This document shows, one piece after another, positions 27,001-32,999 of a stretch of DNA of 64,000 bases. Within the stretch, counting starts at the first letter, position 1, and every line of letters starts with the position of its first letter. The position numbers and the translations under genes were made by a program. Source of the stretch: Siphonodentalium dalli (lineage: Eukaryota; Mollusca; Scaphopoda; Gadilida; Siphonodentaliidae); NCBI GenBank assembly GCA_032622095.1, contig CP136064.1, positions 216,704,205 to 216,768,204 of the forward strand, written 5' to 3'. The notes beneath the pieces were generated by a model. That model was not told where the DNA came from. It ran no database searches and saw only the letters and a program-made list of their open reading frames with translations.

Positions 27001-28241
27001 AGAATGGAAGCTAGTTTTATGTTTTGCCTTAAAAGTATTCAATCCGATTAAGCACCCCTAAATTACTATTTCTCTGGCCTCAGGGGTAAAATATATATTT
27101 GATTCGAGTCGAGGAACCCACCCATCAGCGATCAGATATTGATTTTTTAAGTTTGTTATTTCTCGAGATGTGTACTAATAATTGCCCCAAAAACACTTAT
27201 TCAAACGGACGAAGATGGACAACTCTAAAATCAAGTGGTAATAATAACGCAATTTTGACGGAGACCATCATTTTGACGGCGTGTTTCTGGGCCACAAACA
27301 ATAGAAATAACACAAATTTATATCTGATCACTCTGAGCTTTAATGGATGGGTTACTCGACTCGAATCAAATATGTTTTACCCCCGAAGCCAACGAAATAG
27401 TAATTTATGAGGGTCTGATCGGATTGAGTACCTTTAACAAAGTCTGCAAAACAGCGAAGGTCAATCTGCAGCGCAACATCTTCAGCCCGACGATCCCATA
27501 ACGACAAAAAGATGAAGGTCGGTCAAATTTTGCGACGGTTATCCCAAGATTACTCTTCAGCTATAAATACCAACGGACGAGTTTTTATGTGAAAAATTCA
27601 TGTAAATTCAGATAATTAGCATTTAACTACATGCGTTTAAAGGTACTCAATCCGAACAGAGGGTCCCCATCTCAACAGATTCCAACAACAACAATCTGAT
27701 CAGAGGGTCCTATATTACTATTTCTTTGGCTTTGGTGGTAAAAAATATTTGATTCGAGTCGAGGAACCCATCAAACAAAGCTCAGAGTTATTAGATATTG
27801 ATTTTTGAAATTTGTTAGTTTCTCGAGATGAGTACTAATAATTGCCGTCAGTTTCGTAACCTGCGCGAGATGTGTACACCAAAACATTATTCAAACAGAC
27901 AAGGATGGATAACTCTAGAATCAAGTGGTAATAATAACGCAATTTTGACTGAGTTCTGGGCCAGAAAGTATTCTCGATACTGAAAAATAATAGATTTCTA
28001 AAATCGATATCTAACAAATCTGAGCTTTGATGGGTGACTTCCTCGAATCGAATCAAATATTTTTGACCACCGAAGCCATTGAAATAGTAATTGAGAGGAG
28101 TTTTATCGGATTGAGTACCTTTAAAAAACACAAACAAACAAAAAGACACACACAAAAAAAACAAAAATAAAATAAAAACAAGCAAAAAAAACAAAACAAA
28201 CAAACGTATCAGGTCGACAGTGATATAGAGCGGGAGAATGC

Positions 28242-28303
<62 letters not shown>

Positions 28304-30470
28304 ATGGAGGAGAGAGATAAGGAGGGATGGGTGAAAGATTATAACTGAATATATAGTTATGGTGATATACCTTATCTTCATCGAACGTCCCGATTGTATC
28401 GAATGCATAGAGGGTCTGAAATTAGAACAAAATAAATGGCTCACCAAAAAGTTAGTTATTTATAATCCGGACAACCAACAAGCTGCAAGTATTAGTATTA
28501 TATGGGGCGCCGTTTTTCTATTTATTACCTATATTATGATATATCACGAAATGAATATATGATATCACAAAATCGAATATATGATATAATAAAATAGTAA
28601 GCATTTAGTGATATCACATAATCGATTTTAAGATATCATATGTATATATTCATTTTGTGATATCACTTGTTTGAATTTGTTCATATTCATTTAGTAATTC
28701 AATAATTCGGATGAATAGACTATTTTTGATATCACTAATTACATTTATATTATTAAGCCATATCATAAATTATTTATTTATATCATAAAATGAATTTATG
28801 ATATCACAAAATCGAATAATTTGATATAACAAATTTGATATTATTTTAAGATATCAGAAATTGGAATTAGTGAAAACATAAATTAATTTTTTTTATACCA
28901 CATGTTTAAATATATGATAACACAAAATAGTAAGCACTCAGTGATATCGATAATTCGATTTTATGATATCATAAAATGATTTAATGATACCACAAAATGT
29001 TGAATGAAAAGTAGAATGGCGTGTCCGGCTATGCTTTTTCTATTCTATTCATTGATATCACAAAATGAATTGGTGATATCACAAATTAAATTGTATGATA
29101 TCACAAAATTAACTTATTGTTATACATGCATCACAAAATCGAACATGTGCTTTCATAAAATAGTAAGCATTTAGTGAGATCATAAACTCAATTTGTGATA
29201 TCACTTATTCGAATTTCAGATATAATAACATATTTAGTGATATCATAAAAGATTTAGTGATATCATGATATCATATATTCGATTCTGTGATATCATATAT
29301 TCATTTAGTGATATCAGAAAGTTAATTATTATATAACTAAATAGCTAATAAATAGAAGAACGGTGACATACATTTTGTTGATCTTAATTCGATTTATTGA
29401 TATCTATAATAATATCATAAAATGTTGGGGAATTAGTGATATCACAAAATGAGTTTAAGATGTAACAAATTAGAATTAGTTGTATCATACAAACATGTTA
29501 TGACATCACAAATCGAGTCATGGATATCACAATATAGTAAGCATTTAGTGATATAAATAATTCATTTTATATCATAAGATGACTTAATGATACCACACCA
29601 TGTTGAATGAATAGTAGAATGGCGTGTCCAGCTATGCTATTTTCTATACATTGATATCATGAATTTATTATATCACAAAATCGAATATGTGATATCATAA
29701 AATAGTAAGCATTCAGTGATATCACACATTCTAGCTATTTTATGATAATGAATAGAAGAACGACGCCAATAGTATTATGGCAAAACCAAGTTCAGTATAA
29801 ACCGAAGGCTAAAGTAGTTTTTAAAAAACGAGGTGTATTATGCTTTTGGTATGTCTATCCATCCGTTCATATTTCATTTTCCGATAACTTAAATAGTTAT
29901 CTCGGATGAAATTTATCATGTATTTTCCCTGTCACAAAATACAGGCGACGTTCGATTTTGGGGTCCGGCCGCCCATTTTCACCAATGCCGTATCTGGTGA
30001 AATTTGGGGTCAATTTTCATTTTTCACGTGATAGCTTTTATTGGAAATATATGGAATGAAATTGCTTGCTTGAAACCATAAAGACCAAAGTACATGTCAA
30101 TTTATATCTACGCTTCCGATTGTCTATTAATTTGGTTTACGTTAAATGCTGGCAAAGGAAGTCCTGCATGAATGTGGCTCAGTATGGTATGACCCACCTT
30201 GTGGAGACGTTCTGTTATATCCCCAATTTGATCCTTCAATGCCTCACGTCTGGATCTAGTGTTATCATAAACGGGGCCGACCAACAAGTTCGTGTCAAAA
30301 ACGGGATCAGTTTCTTCTGGAACGAATGGTATATTCATCAACATTGCGGCCTCTTGCCTCTCTTGGTAATTTCTCAGGGCGGCTGCCTTCTCATCATCGT
30401 CGTCGCTTGAATCGGCTCCAAAACTATTGGATCTGCCTCCTAGAAATTTCCGCTTTGCTTCCATGTACAT
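1..30470 (-). CDS. Coiled-coil protein gene of unknown family, 18 exons, 3' part beyond the window
   Basis: I do not recognise this family. Exons read on the minus strand (high to low): 30470-30198, 28415-28371, 25931-25881, 25246-25163, 23913-23887, 21311-21262, 20723-20619, 19484-19429, 17119-17002, 15979-15922, 14134-14064, 9284-9254, 8450-8346, 7496-7404, 3337-3239, 2852-2796, 1140-1061 and probably 11-1. Each has an AG acceptor and GT donor, and the phases chain without a stop to give about 471 codons. The N-terminus has an acidic run (SSDDDDEK) and a proline-rich piece (NIPFVPEETDPVFD). The rest is Lys/Glu/Gln-rich heptad-like sequence, for example SLEEELTKIKERDAKEAK near the left edge, with a non-helical insert around PSDPVLLRTHLREQQ. 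No catalytic motif, signal peptide or membrane segment is visible, so a structural or scaffolding role is inference. The introns are filled with MITEs, an LTR element and minisatellites. Small exons could have been missed. Confidence 0.8.
572..939. mobile_element. TTAA-flanked 368-bp element, copy 1
   Basis: Starts AGTGATGTGAAACACTCCG and ends ATATGTCT, with TTAA immediately on each side (568-571 and 940-943). The copy at 38806-39173 has exactly the same length and the same flanks. It is noncoding. Clear terminal inverted repeats are not obvious, so only the TTAA flanks and copy number support mobility. Confidence 0.7.
1226..1685. mobile_element. TTAA-type inverted-repeat element carrying a nested MITE
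   Basis: Termini are CCCTTCTTTACTAAATGGAT and its approximate inverse ending in AGAAAGGG. The right flank is TTAA and the left is TCAA (one mutation). The arms also share the ATACATTGGA/TCCAATGTAT segments. A TA-flanked MITE is inserted at 1316-1472. Sequence like the right end recurs at 11225-11300 and 57040-57080. Confidence 0.65.
1316..1472. mobile_element. TA-flanked MITE (CAGTAATGC family), internally deleted
   Basis: Starts CAGTAATGCTCTAATTAATC, ends GAGCATTACCG, flanked by TA on both sides. The centre is a hairpin around GCTCTCGGTGAGAGC. The right arm lacks most of the segment present in the complete copy at 15421-15633. TIR plus TA duplication suggests Tc1/mariner-driven mobility. 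Confidence 0.75.
2063..2379. mobile_element. piggyBac-like MITE with one internal hairpin (chimeric)
   Basis: CCCTTTCAGTGCCAGGTCCG at the left and its inverse (GGCACTGAAAGGG) at the right, flanked by TTAA on both sides. The termini match the 207-bp palindrome family, but the interior holds the 69-bp hairpin (2110-2178) of the other TTAA family. An A-rich stretch precedes the right end. Confidence 0.85.
3796..4781 (-). pseudogene. 3' part of a CR1/L2-like non-LTR retrotransposon reverse transcriptase
   Basis: On the minus strand, 3909-4772 is a 287-codon open frame with features of the reverse-transcriptase C-terminus of this clade: NFLKLNPDKTELIYIG, AFITSRIDYCNSLLSG, LQLVQNCAARIVT, ITPILAKLHWLPVEQRI, TYKCLNNLAPSYLSD, GDRAFSVAGPKLWNLLPD. 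The catalytic YADD part, endonuclease and ORF1 are missing, so it is 5'-truncated. The 3' end is a short TTATTA microsatellite tail (3796-3811), typical of the group. A TTAA-flanked MITE abuts the truncated end. It lies in an intron, same strand as the host gene. Confidence 0.88.
4786..4992. mobile_element. piggyBac-like MITE, 207-bp near-perfect palindrome
   Basis: Flanked by TTAA (4782-4785, 4993-4996). Starts CCCTTTCAGTGCCAAGTCCG and ends with its inverse. The two arms are almost identical over their whole length around GAGCTCTAAGAGCTC. No coding capacity. Confidence 0.9.
5057..7346. mobile_element. TA-flanked MITE split by an LTR element
   Basis: The left part (5057-5229) starts CAGTAATGCCCTAATTAATC and the right part (7266-7346) ends GGGCATTACTG, with TA on each side. 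The left arm has a local tandem duplication of the TCGGAAATATGGC to GAAAGCTC segment. Removing the LTR element and one CAAC restores a continuous palindromic element like the one at 15421-15633. Confidence 0.85.
5230..7261. mobile_element. Non-autonomous LTR retrotransposon with identical LTRs
   Basis: Two 532-bp direct repeats (5230-5761 and 6730-7261) begin TGTCCGATAG and end CACCGGGACA; I compared them line by line and saw no difference. The 968-bp interior has no gag, protease or polymerase frame. A purine run (GCGAGGGGAGTC) just before the right LTR fits a polypurine tract; I could not recognise a tRNA primer site. A 4-bp duplication CAAC flanks it (5226-5229, 7262-7265). The 83-codon frame in each LTR is probably noncoding. 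Identical LTRs imply a young insertion, mobilised in trans. Confidence 0.9.
7769..8117. mobile_element. Double-hairpin inverted-repeat element, copy 1
   Basis: Termini ATCAGGCCTCACAATATGGT and AATGTCCGGCACCATATATGAGGCCTGAT (as its inverse) enclose two hairpins. Each hairpin is built from GCAGAATGAGGTCC...GACCTCATTCTGC with CAGAGG and gene-free stems (7799-7885, 8009-8087). It has the same layout as 11365-11635 but different outer ends. Confidence 0.7.
9338..9590. mobile_element. TTAA-type MITE with two hairpins, decayed right end
   Basis: TTAA at 9334-9337, then CCCTTTGATGGTGGGAGCTG. It contains two TTCTCTTATATATG-type hairpins. The right end (TCAGGGTGCTCGAGTCATGG) matches the end of the intact relative at 55738-55992 only partly, and the closing TTAA is lost. 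Confidence 0.65.
9720..10815. repeat. 34-bp minisatellite, about 33 units
   Basis: The unit TACAGATGGCAGATACGCCG plus AGTACATGTATTGT repeats at exact 34-bp steps. A minority of units lack TGGCAGA and are 27 bp (10073-10130, 10365-10450). Point variants (AAGCC for ACGCC, CTGAG for CCGAG) are scattered. Since 34 is not a multiple of three and the unit has no stop, all three forward frames stay open; these are not genes. Confidence 0.95.
10826..11163. mobile_element. Dispersed inverted-repeat element (ATACCATTTGAAAGAGGAAG family), copy 1
   Basis: Begins CCATATTGTATACCATTTGA and ends TCTTTCAAATGGTATATAAT. Related copies: 22375-23045 (reverse and expanded), 26300-26630, 31190-31450. The interior (GATCCGGTCGAATAAACTGG, GGGGAATAACTCTATCTCTT, CACTTGGTGGACACTCCAAG) is conserved between copies. 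The 34-bp minisatellite ends right at its left end. Confidence 0.7.
11365..11635. mobile_element. Double-hairpin inverted-repeat element, copy 2
   Basis: Outer inverted repeat GAACAAGCCTTGAAATAGTG / CACTATTTCAAGGCTTGGCC encloses two palindromes made of GCAGAATGAGGT...CAGAGG...GATGCTA stems. The two hairpins are themselves inverted copies, so the element is palindromic at two levels. Compare 7769-8117. Confidence 0.75.
11636..12180. mobile_element. Inverted-repeat element interrupted by a TTAA MITE
   Basis: The left arm TGAATCCTACTCTGGCTATG and following bases reappear inverted in the right arm (CGAGTTTGAACTGGTTGAAT to CTAGAGTAGATTTCATGGC). The interior ATTCACATAGTGTGAAATAC matches 26795-26832, where no MITE is present. 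The 207-bp MITE sits at 11817-12023. Confidence 0.6.
11817..12023. mobile_element. piggyBac-like MITE, 207-bp palindrome, copy 2
   Basis: TTAA on both sides (11813-11816, 12024-12027). Same length and termini as 4786-4992, with a few substitutions (CCTATTTTTG at the left, AGAGATC at the centre). The related locus near 26832 reads CATCATTAATTAGGG, an empty site containing one TTAA. Confidence 0.9.
12291..12681. repeat. 50-bp minisatellite
   Basis: About eight units of ATAATAGATGCCATTTATTT plus AGATGCTGATTGTAGTGTTGCATGCAG-type sequence, in 50-bp steps with a few variant units (AAATAAAGTGTTACATCAGAA). It is related to the 41-bp array that starts at 13030. Confidence 0.9.
12686..13033. mobile_element. 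TTAA-type element (AGGTACTC family) inside the minisatellite
   Basis: Starts AGGTACTCAATCCGATTTGA and ends GGATTATGCATCT with TTAA on the right and ATAA on the left. The interior holds CACTTGATTTTAGAGTTATCC and CCGAAGCCAAAGAAATAGTA, shared with seven other copies. It separates the 50-bp and 41-bp arrays. Confidence 0.75.
13034..14040. repeat. 41-bp minisatellite
   Basis: Roughly 24 units of ATAATAATGGCATTAGGTGC plus TGACTGTAGCATTGCATGTAG in 41-bp steps, with alternating GGTGCTGACTG and GATGCTGATTG variants that suggest higher-order amplification. The first units (13034-13160) are divergent and bridge to the 50-bp type. It ends 24 bases before coding exon 11 of the coiled-coil gene. Confidence 0.92.
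14531..14662. repeat. Dispersed repeat, pair with 37981-38110
   Basis: CACTCAAGCAGTGAGCAATC, CACAGTGTTAGAGATAG, TGGTCAGC and CTCATCTCAGCC occur in the same order and spacing at 37981-38110. I cannot assign a class. Confidence 0.6.
14723..14967. mobile_element. piggyBac-like MITE with two hairpins
   Basis: TTAA at 14719-14722 and 14968-14971. The ends are CCCTTCTATGACTGGAGC and CGTCACGAAAGGG. Two GTGCATTCTCTTATATATG-type hairpins lie inside. Same family as 55738-55992. Confidence 0.85.
15296..15717. mobile_element. piggyBac-like 207-bp palindrome MITE split by another MITE
   Basis: TTAA at 15292-15295 and 15718-15721. Total 422 bp; removing the nested 213-bp element and one TA leaves exactly 207 bp, the standard length of this family. 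Confidence 0.92.
15421..15633. mobile_element. Complete TA-flanked palindromic MITE (nested)
   Basis: Starts CAGTAATGCTCTAAATAATC and ends with its inverse GAGCATTACTG, TA on both sides (15419-15420, 15634-15635). The arms match almost throughout; the centre is GAAAGCTCTAAATGAGAGC. It is the best reference copy of the family also seen at 1316, 5057 and 21357. TIR and TA duplication fit Tc1/mariner. Confidence 0.92.
16541..16932. mobile_element. piggyBac-like MITE with paired 69-bp hairpins
   Basis: TTAA on both sides. The ends are CCCTTTACCCAACA and TGTTGGGTAAAGGG. Two near-perfect hairpins, 16567-16635 and 16715-16783, are inverted copies of each other (stem GCCAATGCATTCTCTTATAT). The right end lies about 70 bp from exon 9 of the coiled-coil gene. 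Confidence 0.88.
17196..18201. mobile_element. TTAA-type element (AGGTACTC family), about 1.0 kb
   Basis: AGGTACTCAATCCGATCAGA at the left and TGATCAGATTGAGTACCT at the right, flanked by TTAA. The GATTCGAGTCGAGGAACC/GGTTCCTCGACTCGAAT arms are preserved. About 550 bp of unrelated AT-rich sequence lies in the middle (17500-18060). No transposase frame. Confidence 0.8.
18374..18937. repeat. Two fold-back palindromes
   Basis: A 27-bp palindrome CATATTAGGTCGG.. at 18374-18400, then a long one at 18790-18937 whose stem runs AAGTTACGGGACACTTAGTG... through ATCAATATTAGGC and whose centre is TCGGCCTAG. The short palindrome shares CAATATTAGG with the centre of the long one, so both may belong to one element. 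Confidence 0.65.
20049..20513. mobile_element. TTAA-type element (AGGTACTC family, variant left end)
   Basis: The left end is AGATGCATAATCCGAATTG and the right end CAGATTGAGTACCT, flanked by TTAA. Its left end equals the right end of 12686-13033 in inverse, defining a subfamily with unlike termini. Confidence 0.75.
21357..21464. mobile_element. Half copy of the TA-flanked MITE
   Basis: Left arm only: CAGTAGTGCCCTAAATAATC to CATCGGAAAGCTCTCAC, with TA before it. The right arm is absent. It begins 45 bp from exon 6 of the coiled-coil gene. Confidence 0.75.
21628..22094. mobile_element. TTAA-type palindromic element (AGGTACTC family)
   Basis: 467 bp. The arms are near-complete inverse copies (GGTGTAAGATGGATAACTCT / AGGTATCCATCTTACACTCA and onward) around GTTATTATTGTTAATAAC. 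The left flank is TTAA, the right TTAT. Confidence 0.85.
22334..23045. mobile_element. Inverted-repeat element with an inner fold-back
   Basis: Left end GGCCCACTTAATTTTCGG then CATATTATATACCATTTGGA; right end TTCAAATGGTATATAATATG. The right half (22750-23045) is the inverse of 10826-11090. An inner palindrome lies at 22593-22740 (GTATCTCACACTCGTCCTAT, centre CCTCGGTAAACCTCGG). GGCCCACTTAATTTTCG recurs at 31137. Confidence 0.65.
23887..23913 (-). CDS. Probable 27-bp microexon of the coiled-coil gene
   Basis: Nine codons (WFLTDHTDL) lie between a pyrimidine-rich acceptor (CTTTTTTTCTAATTGTAG on the minus strand) and a strong donor (CTT|GTAAGT). Both neighbouring exons are in phase 0, so the piece can be included or skipped without changing frame. 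The peptide does not look like the surrounding coiled coil, so an alternatively spliced cassette is plausible. Confidence 0.55.
26290..26630. mobile_element. ATACCATTTGAAA-family element, copy
   Basis: Reads ATATTATATACCATTTGAAA, then CATCCGGTCGAATAAACTA, GAATAAATCTTTCTCATAG and CACTTGGTGGAAACTCCAAG in the same order as 10826-11163. Noncoding. Confidence 0.65.
26690..27005. repeat. Paralogue of 11636-12180 without the MITE
   Basis: CATTCACCCACTGTGAAATA CATCATTAA continues straight into TTAGGGATAAGATATTGACTA, where the other locus carries the 207-bp MITE. ACTAAGAAATATATTA and GATCTACACGGGCGTAGA further right also align. Confidence 0.65.
27033..27433. mobile_element. TTAA-type element (AGGTACTC family)
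   Basis: AAGTATTCAATCCGATTAAG at the left and CGGATTGAGTACCT at the right, TTAA on both sides; 401 bp. Confidence 0.8.
27641..28120. mobile_element. TTAA-type element (AGGTACTC family)
   Basis: AGGTACTCAATCCGAACAGA at the left, TCGGATTGAGTACCT at the right, TTAA on both sides; 480 bp. An A-rich CAAACAAA tract follows to 28205. Confidence 0.85.
28244..28298. repeat. AG dinucleotide microsatellite
   Basis: An uninterrupted run of about 27 AG units followed by a short G run. It sits in the intron about 70 bp beyond the donor of exon 2. Confidence 0.95.
28371..28415 (-). CDS. Coiled-coil gene exon 2
   Basis: Fifteen codons, TLYAFDTIGTFDEDK, between CTAATTTCAG and AAG|GTATAT, phase 0 on both sides. 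It is bounded by the AG microsatellite and the GATATC-rich island. Confidence 0.75.
28545..29750. repeat. 1.2-kb island of degenerate GATATC repeats
   Basis: Dozens of copies of TGATATCACAAAAT(C/G)GAAT and its complement, spaced irregularly, so the DNA is rich in short palindromes. A larger unit (TAGTAAGCATTTAGTGATATC, then GAATGGCGTGTCC[A/G]GCTATGCT) occurs at about 28600-29045 and again at about 29530-29645. No gene is visible. Confidence 0.85.
30198..30470 (-). CDS. First visible coding exon of the coiled-coil gene
   Basis: Ninety-one codons begin at ATG 30470 (MYMEAKRKFLGG). A second ATG two codons later is equally usable. The exon carries an acidic cluster of serines and aspartates at residues 20-27 and ends in ERLHK before a CACAAG|GTGGGT donor, phase 0. 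Just before the ATG the minus strand reads GTGGCCTTTAG, which could itself be a splice acceptor, so a 5' untranslated exon or further coding exon upstream cannot be excluded. Confidence 0.8.
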
Positions 30471-30607
30471 CTAAAGGCCACTCAGAACCTTTTTCTGGTA
30501 GTTAGAAAATGGTCTCTGAGAGCTAAGTCCAACAATTTGATACTTATTCGGCGAGCGTCACTTTTGATATTGAATTTAATAATACTCAAGCGGAAACTAC
30601 TTCATTG

Positions 30608-30615
30608 TGACGTCA
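30608..30615. promoter_or_regulatory. CRE-like palindrome TGACGTCA upstream of the coiled-coil gene
   Basis: The perfect 8-mer TGACGTCA (CREB/ATF site in animals) lies about 140 bp upstream of the first ATG. It is the only recognised promoter-type motif there, and no TATA box is evident. The same 8-mer also occurs inside repeats in this window, so it could be coincidental. Confidence 0.3.
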
Positions 30616-30719
30616 TATTATAGTTGCCGTCGATCCGCATGGAACGTTAGCAGGTTAGCGACGAGATTGCCTTAGAATTAATTATAAATATTAACTTCCC
30701 TTCGCATCCGTCAACTTGG

Positions 30720-30961
30720 TGATCGAAAGTGACAGACACTGATGGGCTCGGGCAATGCCTCTCTGTATACCGCTGTATCTGGAAATAACATTATACTGGG
30801 GCAGATTTATCAAAAACAACTGCAGGCGAATGGGTGTATCCGTAACCAACATGTTTGATGAACTGGAAATAACATCACTCCAAGAAAGACGTCAGCAAAT
30901 AAGACTGACCCAGTTCCACAATATGGTGAAGGGGATGGTGGCCTGCTCTAGATGTGGATGA
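30720..30961 (+). pseudogene. Short fragment of a non-LTR reverse transcriptase C-terminus
   Basis: The plus-strand frame reads GRFIKNNCRRMGVSVTNMFD then SLQERRQQIRLTQFHNMVKG. This matches the pattern of the region after the RT domain in Jockey/CR1-type elements (xxARxxxxxYxxxxSVTxMLxxLxWxxLxxRR..RLxxxYKMxxGLV). Both ends are broken and the element's tail is not seen. It lies upstream of the coiled-coil gene. Confidence 0.6.
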
Positions 30962-31136
30962 CTCCCTAACACAAACAAGACAGTCAATGACTGGGACTCT
31001 GAAGATTGCAATAGTCAGTACGTTGTTATAACGTAATTAGTTTTTCAAAATTTAAAATTAAAATTTTTATTTTCATAAATAAAAACAATTTTTTTAGCAA
31101 GTTGTAAAATCTAAATGTTTTTTTTTCATTTAAAGG

Positions 31137-31450
31137 CCCACTTAATTTTCGAACCCCCAGATTACTTTATATAAAATATATGCCATAGTATATATCATTT
31201 GAAAGAGAAAGATCCAAAACATTGTATTATCAACTTATCCGGTGTAATAAACTGTGGACATGTTGTTTTTGTTGAGTTTTATCATCAAGATTGAAGTTAA
31301 AATCAGTATTATTTTCAATGCAGGGGGAATAACTCTATACATTAAAGATAGAGTTCTTCCCCTTTCATTGAAAAAGTTTGATTTCTGTTGCATTCTGGGT
31401 TTCAGAGGGGGGGGGGGGTCTTCAATTTCTCTGTGGGCATCTTCTGAGAC
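31137..31450. mobile_element. ATACCATTTGAAA-family element, copy with G run
   Basis: Starts GGCCCACTTAATTTTCGAAC, continues ATATATCATTTGAAAGAGA and CTTATCCGGTGTAATAAACT. Contains a 12-base G run (31407-31418). Confidence 0.6.
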
Positions 31451-31536
31451 ACATATGTTTCAAATAGGATGAATTATAGTATTTTAATCATATTTTATGG
31501 CATAGATTGTTATTAAAACCGTATGTCAAGTCACTA

Positions 31537-32360
31537 TAAAAAAAATTGAACAAGGAGTTAAATCTAAAAAAATTAATCTAATTTTGTTTTAAAGATATTG
31601 ACCCTGGCTCTGCCCATGTTTGCCCCAGTGACCCTATTTTAACAAATCTGAACCCCAGTAAACCAAGGACCATCCATACAAAAATATAAGCTTAATAGGC
31701 CCAATGGTTCTTGAGAAGAAGTTGTTTTAAGAATTACTATGAAGGGAAAGCGTTATGGTTCTGGCTTCGCAACTATTTGACTTGGTGACCTCATATTAAC
31801 AAATCTGATTATGAGTCACCTGGGGAACATCCACACCAAATATGAACCCATTCGGTCTTATGGGTCTGGAGAAGATGTTTAAAGGTACTCAATCTGATTA
31901 AGCACCCCTAAATTACTATTTCTTTGGCTTCGGGGGTAAAAAATATTTGATTCGAGTCAATATAAATTTGTGAAGTTTGTTAAATTTTGGAGATAGGTCC
32001 ACTTGCTCGAGCTCAAACAGACAAATTGCGGGTGTAAGATGGATAACTCTAAAATCAAGTGGTTACTATTAACAGTAATAACCACTTGATTTTAGAGTTA
32101 TCCATCTTACACCCGCAATTTGTCTGTTTGAGCTCGAGCAAGTGGACCACATCTCCAAAATTTAACAAACTTCAAAAATCGATATCTGATCACTCTGAGC
32201 TTTGAAGGGTGGGTTCCTCGACTCGAATCAAATATTTTTTACCCCCGAAGCCAAAGAAATAGTAATTTAGGGGTGCTTAATCGGTTTGAGTACCTTTAAA
32301 CAATTTTTGATGGACGGACGAACGGACGAAGAGTGATGACTATACCCAGTAGCTCCACCG
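31537..32360 (+). repeat. Dispersed repeat with ACGGACG...GCTCCACCGGAGAC tail, interrupted
   Basis: GAACAAGGAGTTAAATCTAA, CTGGCTCTGCCCATGTTTG and ACCCATTCGGTCTTATGGGT match 36170-36480. The tail GATGGACGGACGAACGGACG resumes after the TTAA element at 31883-32295, showing insertion into an older copy. Confidence 0.7.
31883..32295. mobile_element. TTAA-type palindromic element (AGGTACTC family)
   Basis: 413 bp, almost perfect inverted repeat around GTTACTATTAACAGTAATAAC, TTAA on both sides. Nested in the repeat at 31537-32360. Confidence 0.88.
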
Positions 32361-32361
32361 G

Positions 32362-32683
32362 AGACTCAATCTGATTAGACGGTCCCCATACCATCAAGAT
32401 ACACCAACAACATTTCTTCAAAATACTCCTTAGAATAAATAGATTTATTGCAACAAAATAATGCCAAACACTGTCAACTATGGCATAAAATTTCCCAGAC
32501 ACTCCATTTGACCAGTGGTGGTAGGGCCACATATTACACATCTCGAGAAATAACAAACTTCAAAAATCAATATCTGATCACTCTGAGCTTTGATGGGTGG
32601 GTTCCTCAACTCGAATCAAATACTTTTTACCCCAGAAGCCAAAGAAATAGCAATTTAGGAGCATCTGATCGGATTGAGTACCT
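32362..32683. mobile_element. TTAA-type element (AGGTACTC family), left end missing
   Basis: Starts inside the family sequence (CTCAATCTGATTAGACGG) directly after CCGGAGA and ends GGATTGAGTACCT + TTAA. Confidence 0.7.
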
Positions 32684-32999
32684 TTAAACTTATAAAGCTG
32701 TCTCTACTGGAAACAGTCTCAATCAACAAAAGATGGTCCACACAAACTACAGAACCATGCATAGAGTAGAAATTAATTCACTGAAAGGATGTGTTAAAAC
32801 TGTATAAATGATCTATTTTGACTGACCCACCATTTGAACAAATCCCTATACCAGTAATTGTTTACATGAGTAGAGATTGAAGGCTCCTGTGAATATATTT
32901 GACATTCAATTTCAAAATTAACTAGAATTAAACTGAAATTGCACAGCAATTTCGATACTTCCATGTTCGCAAATGACATAAATTGTGTCATCTGATAAA

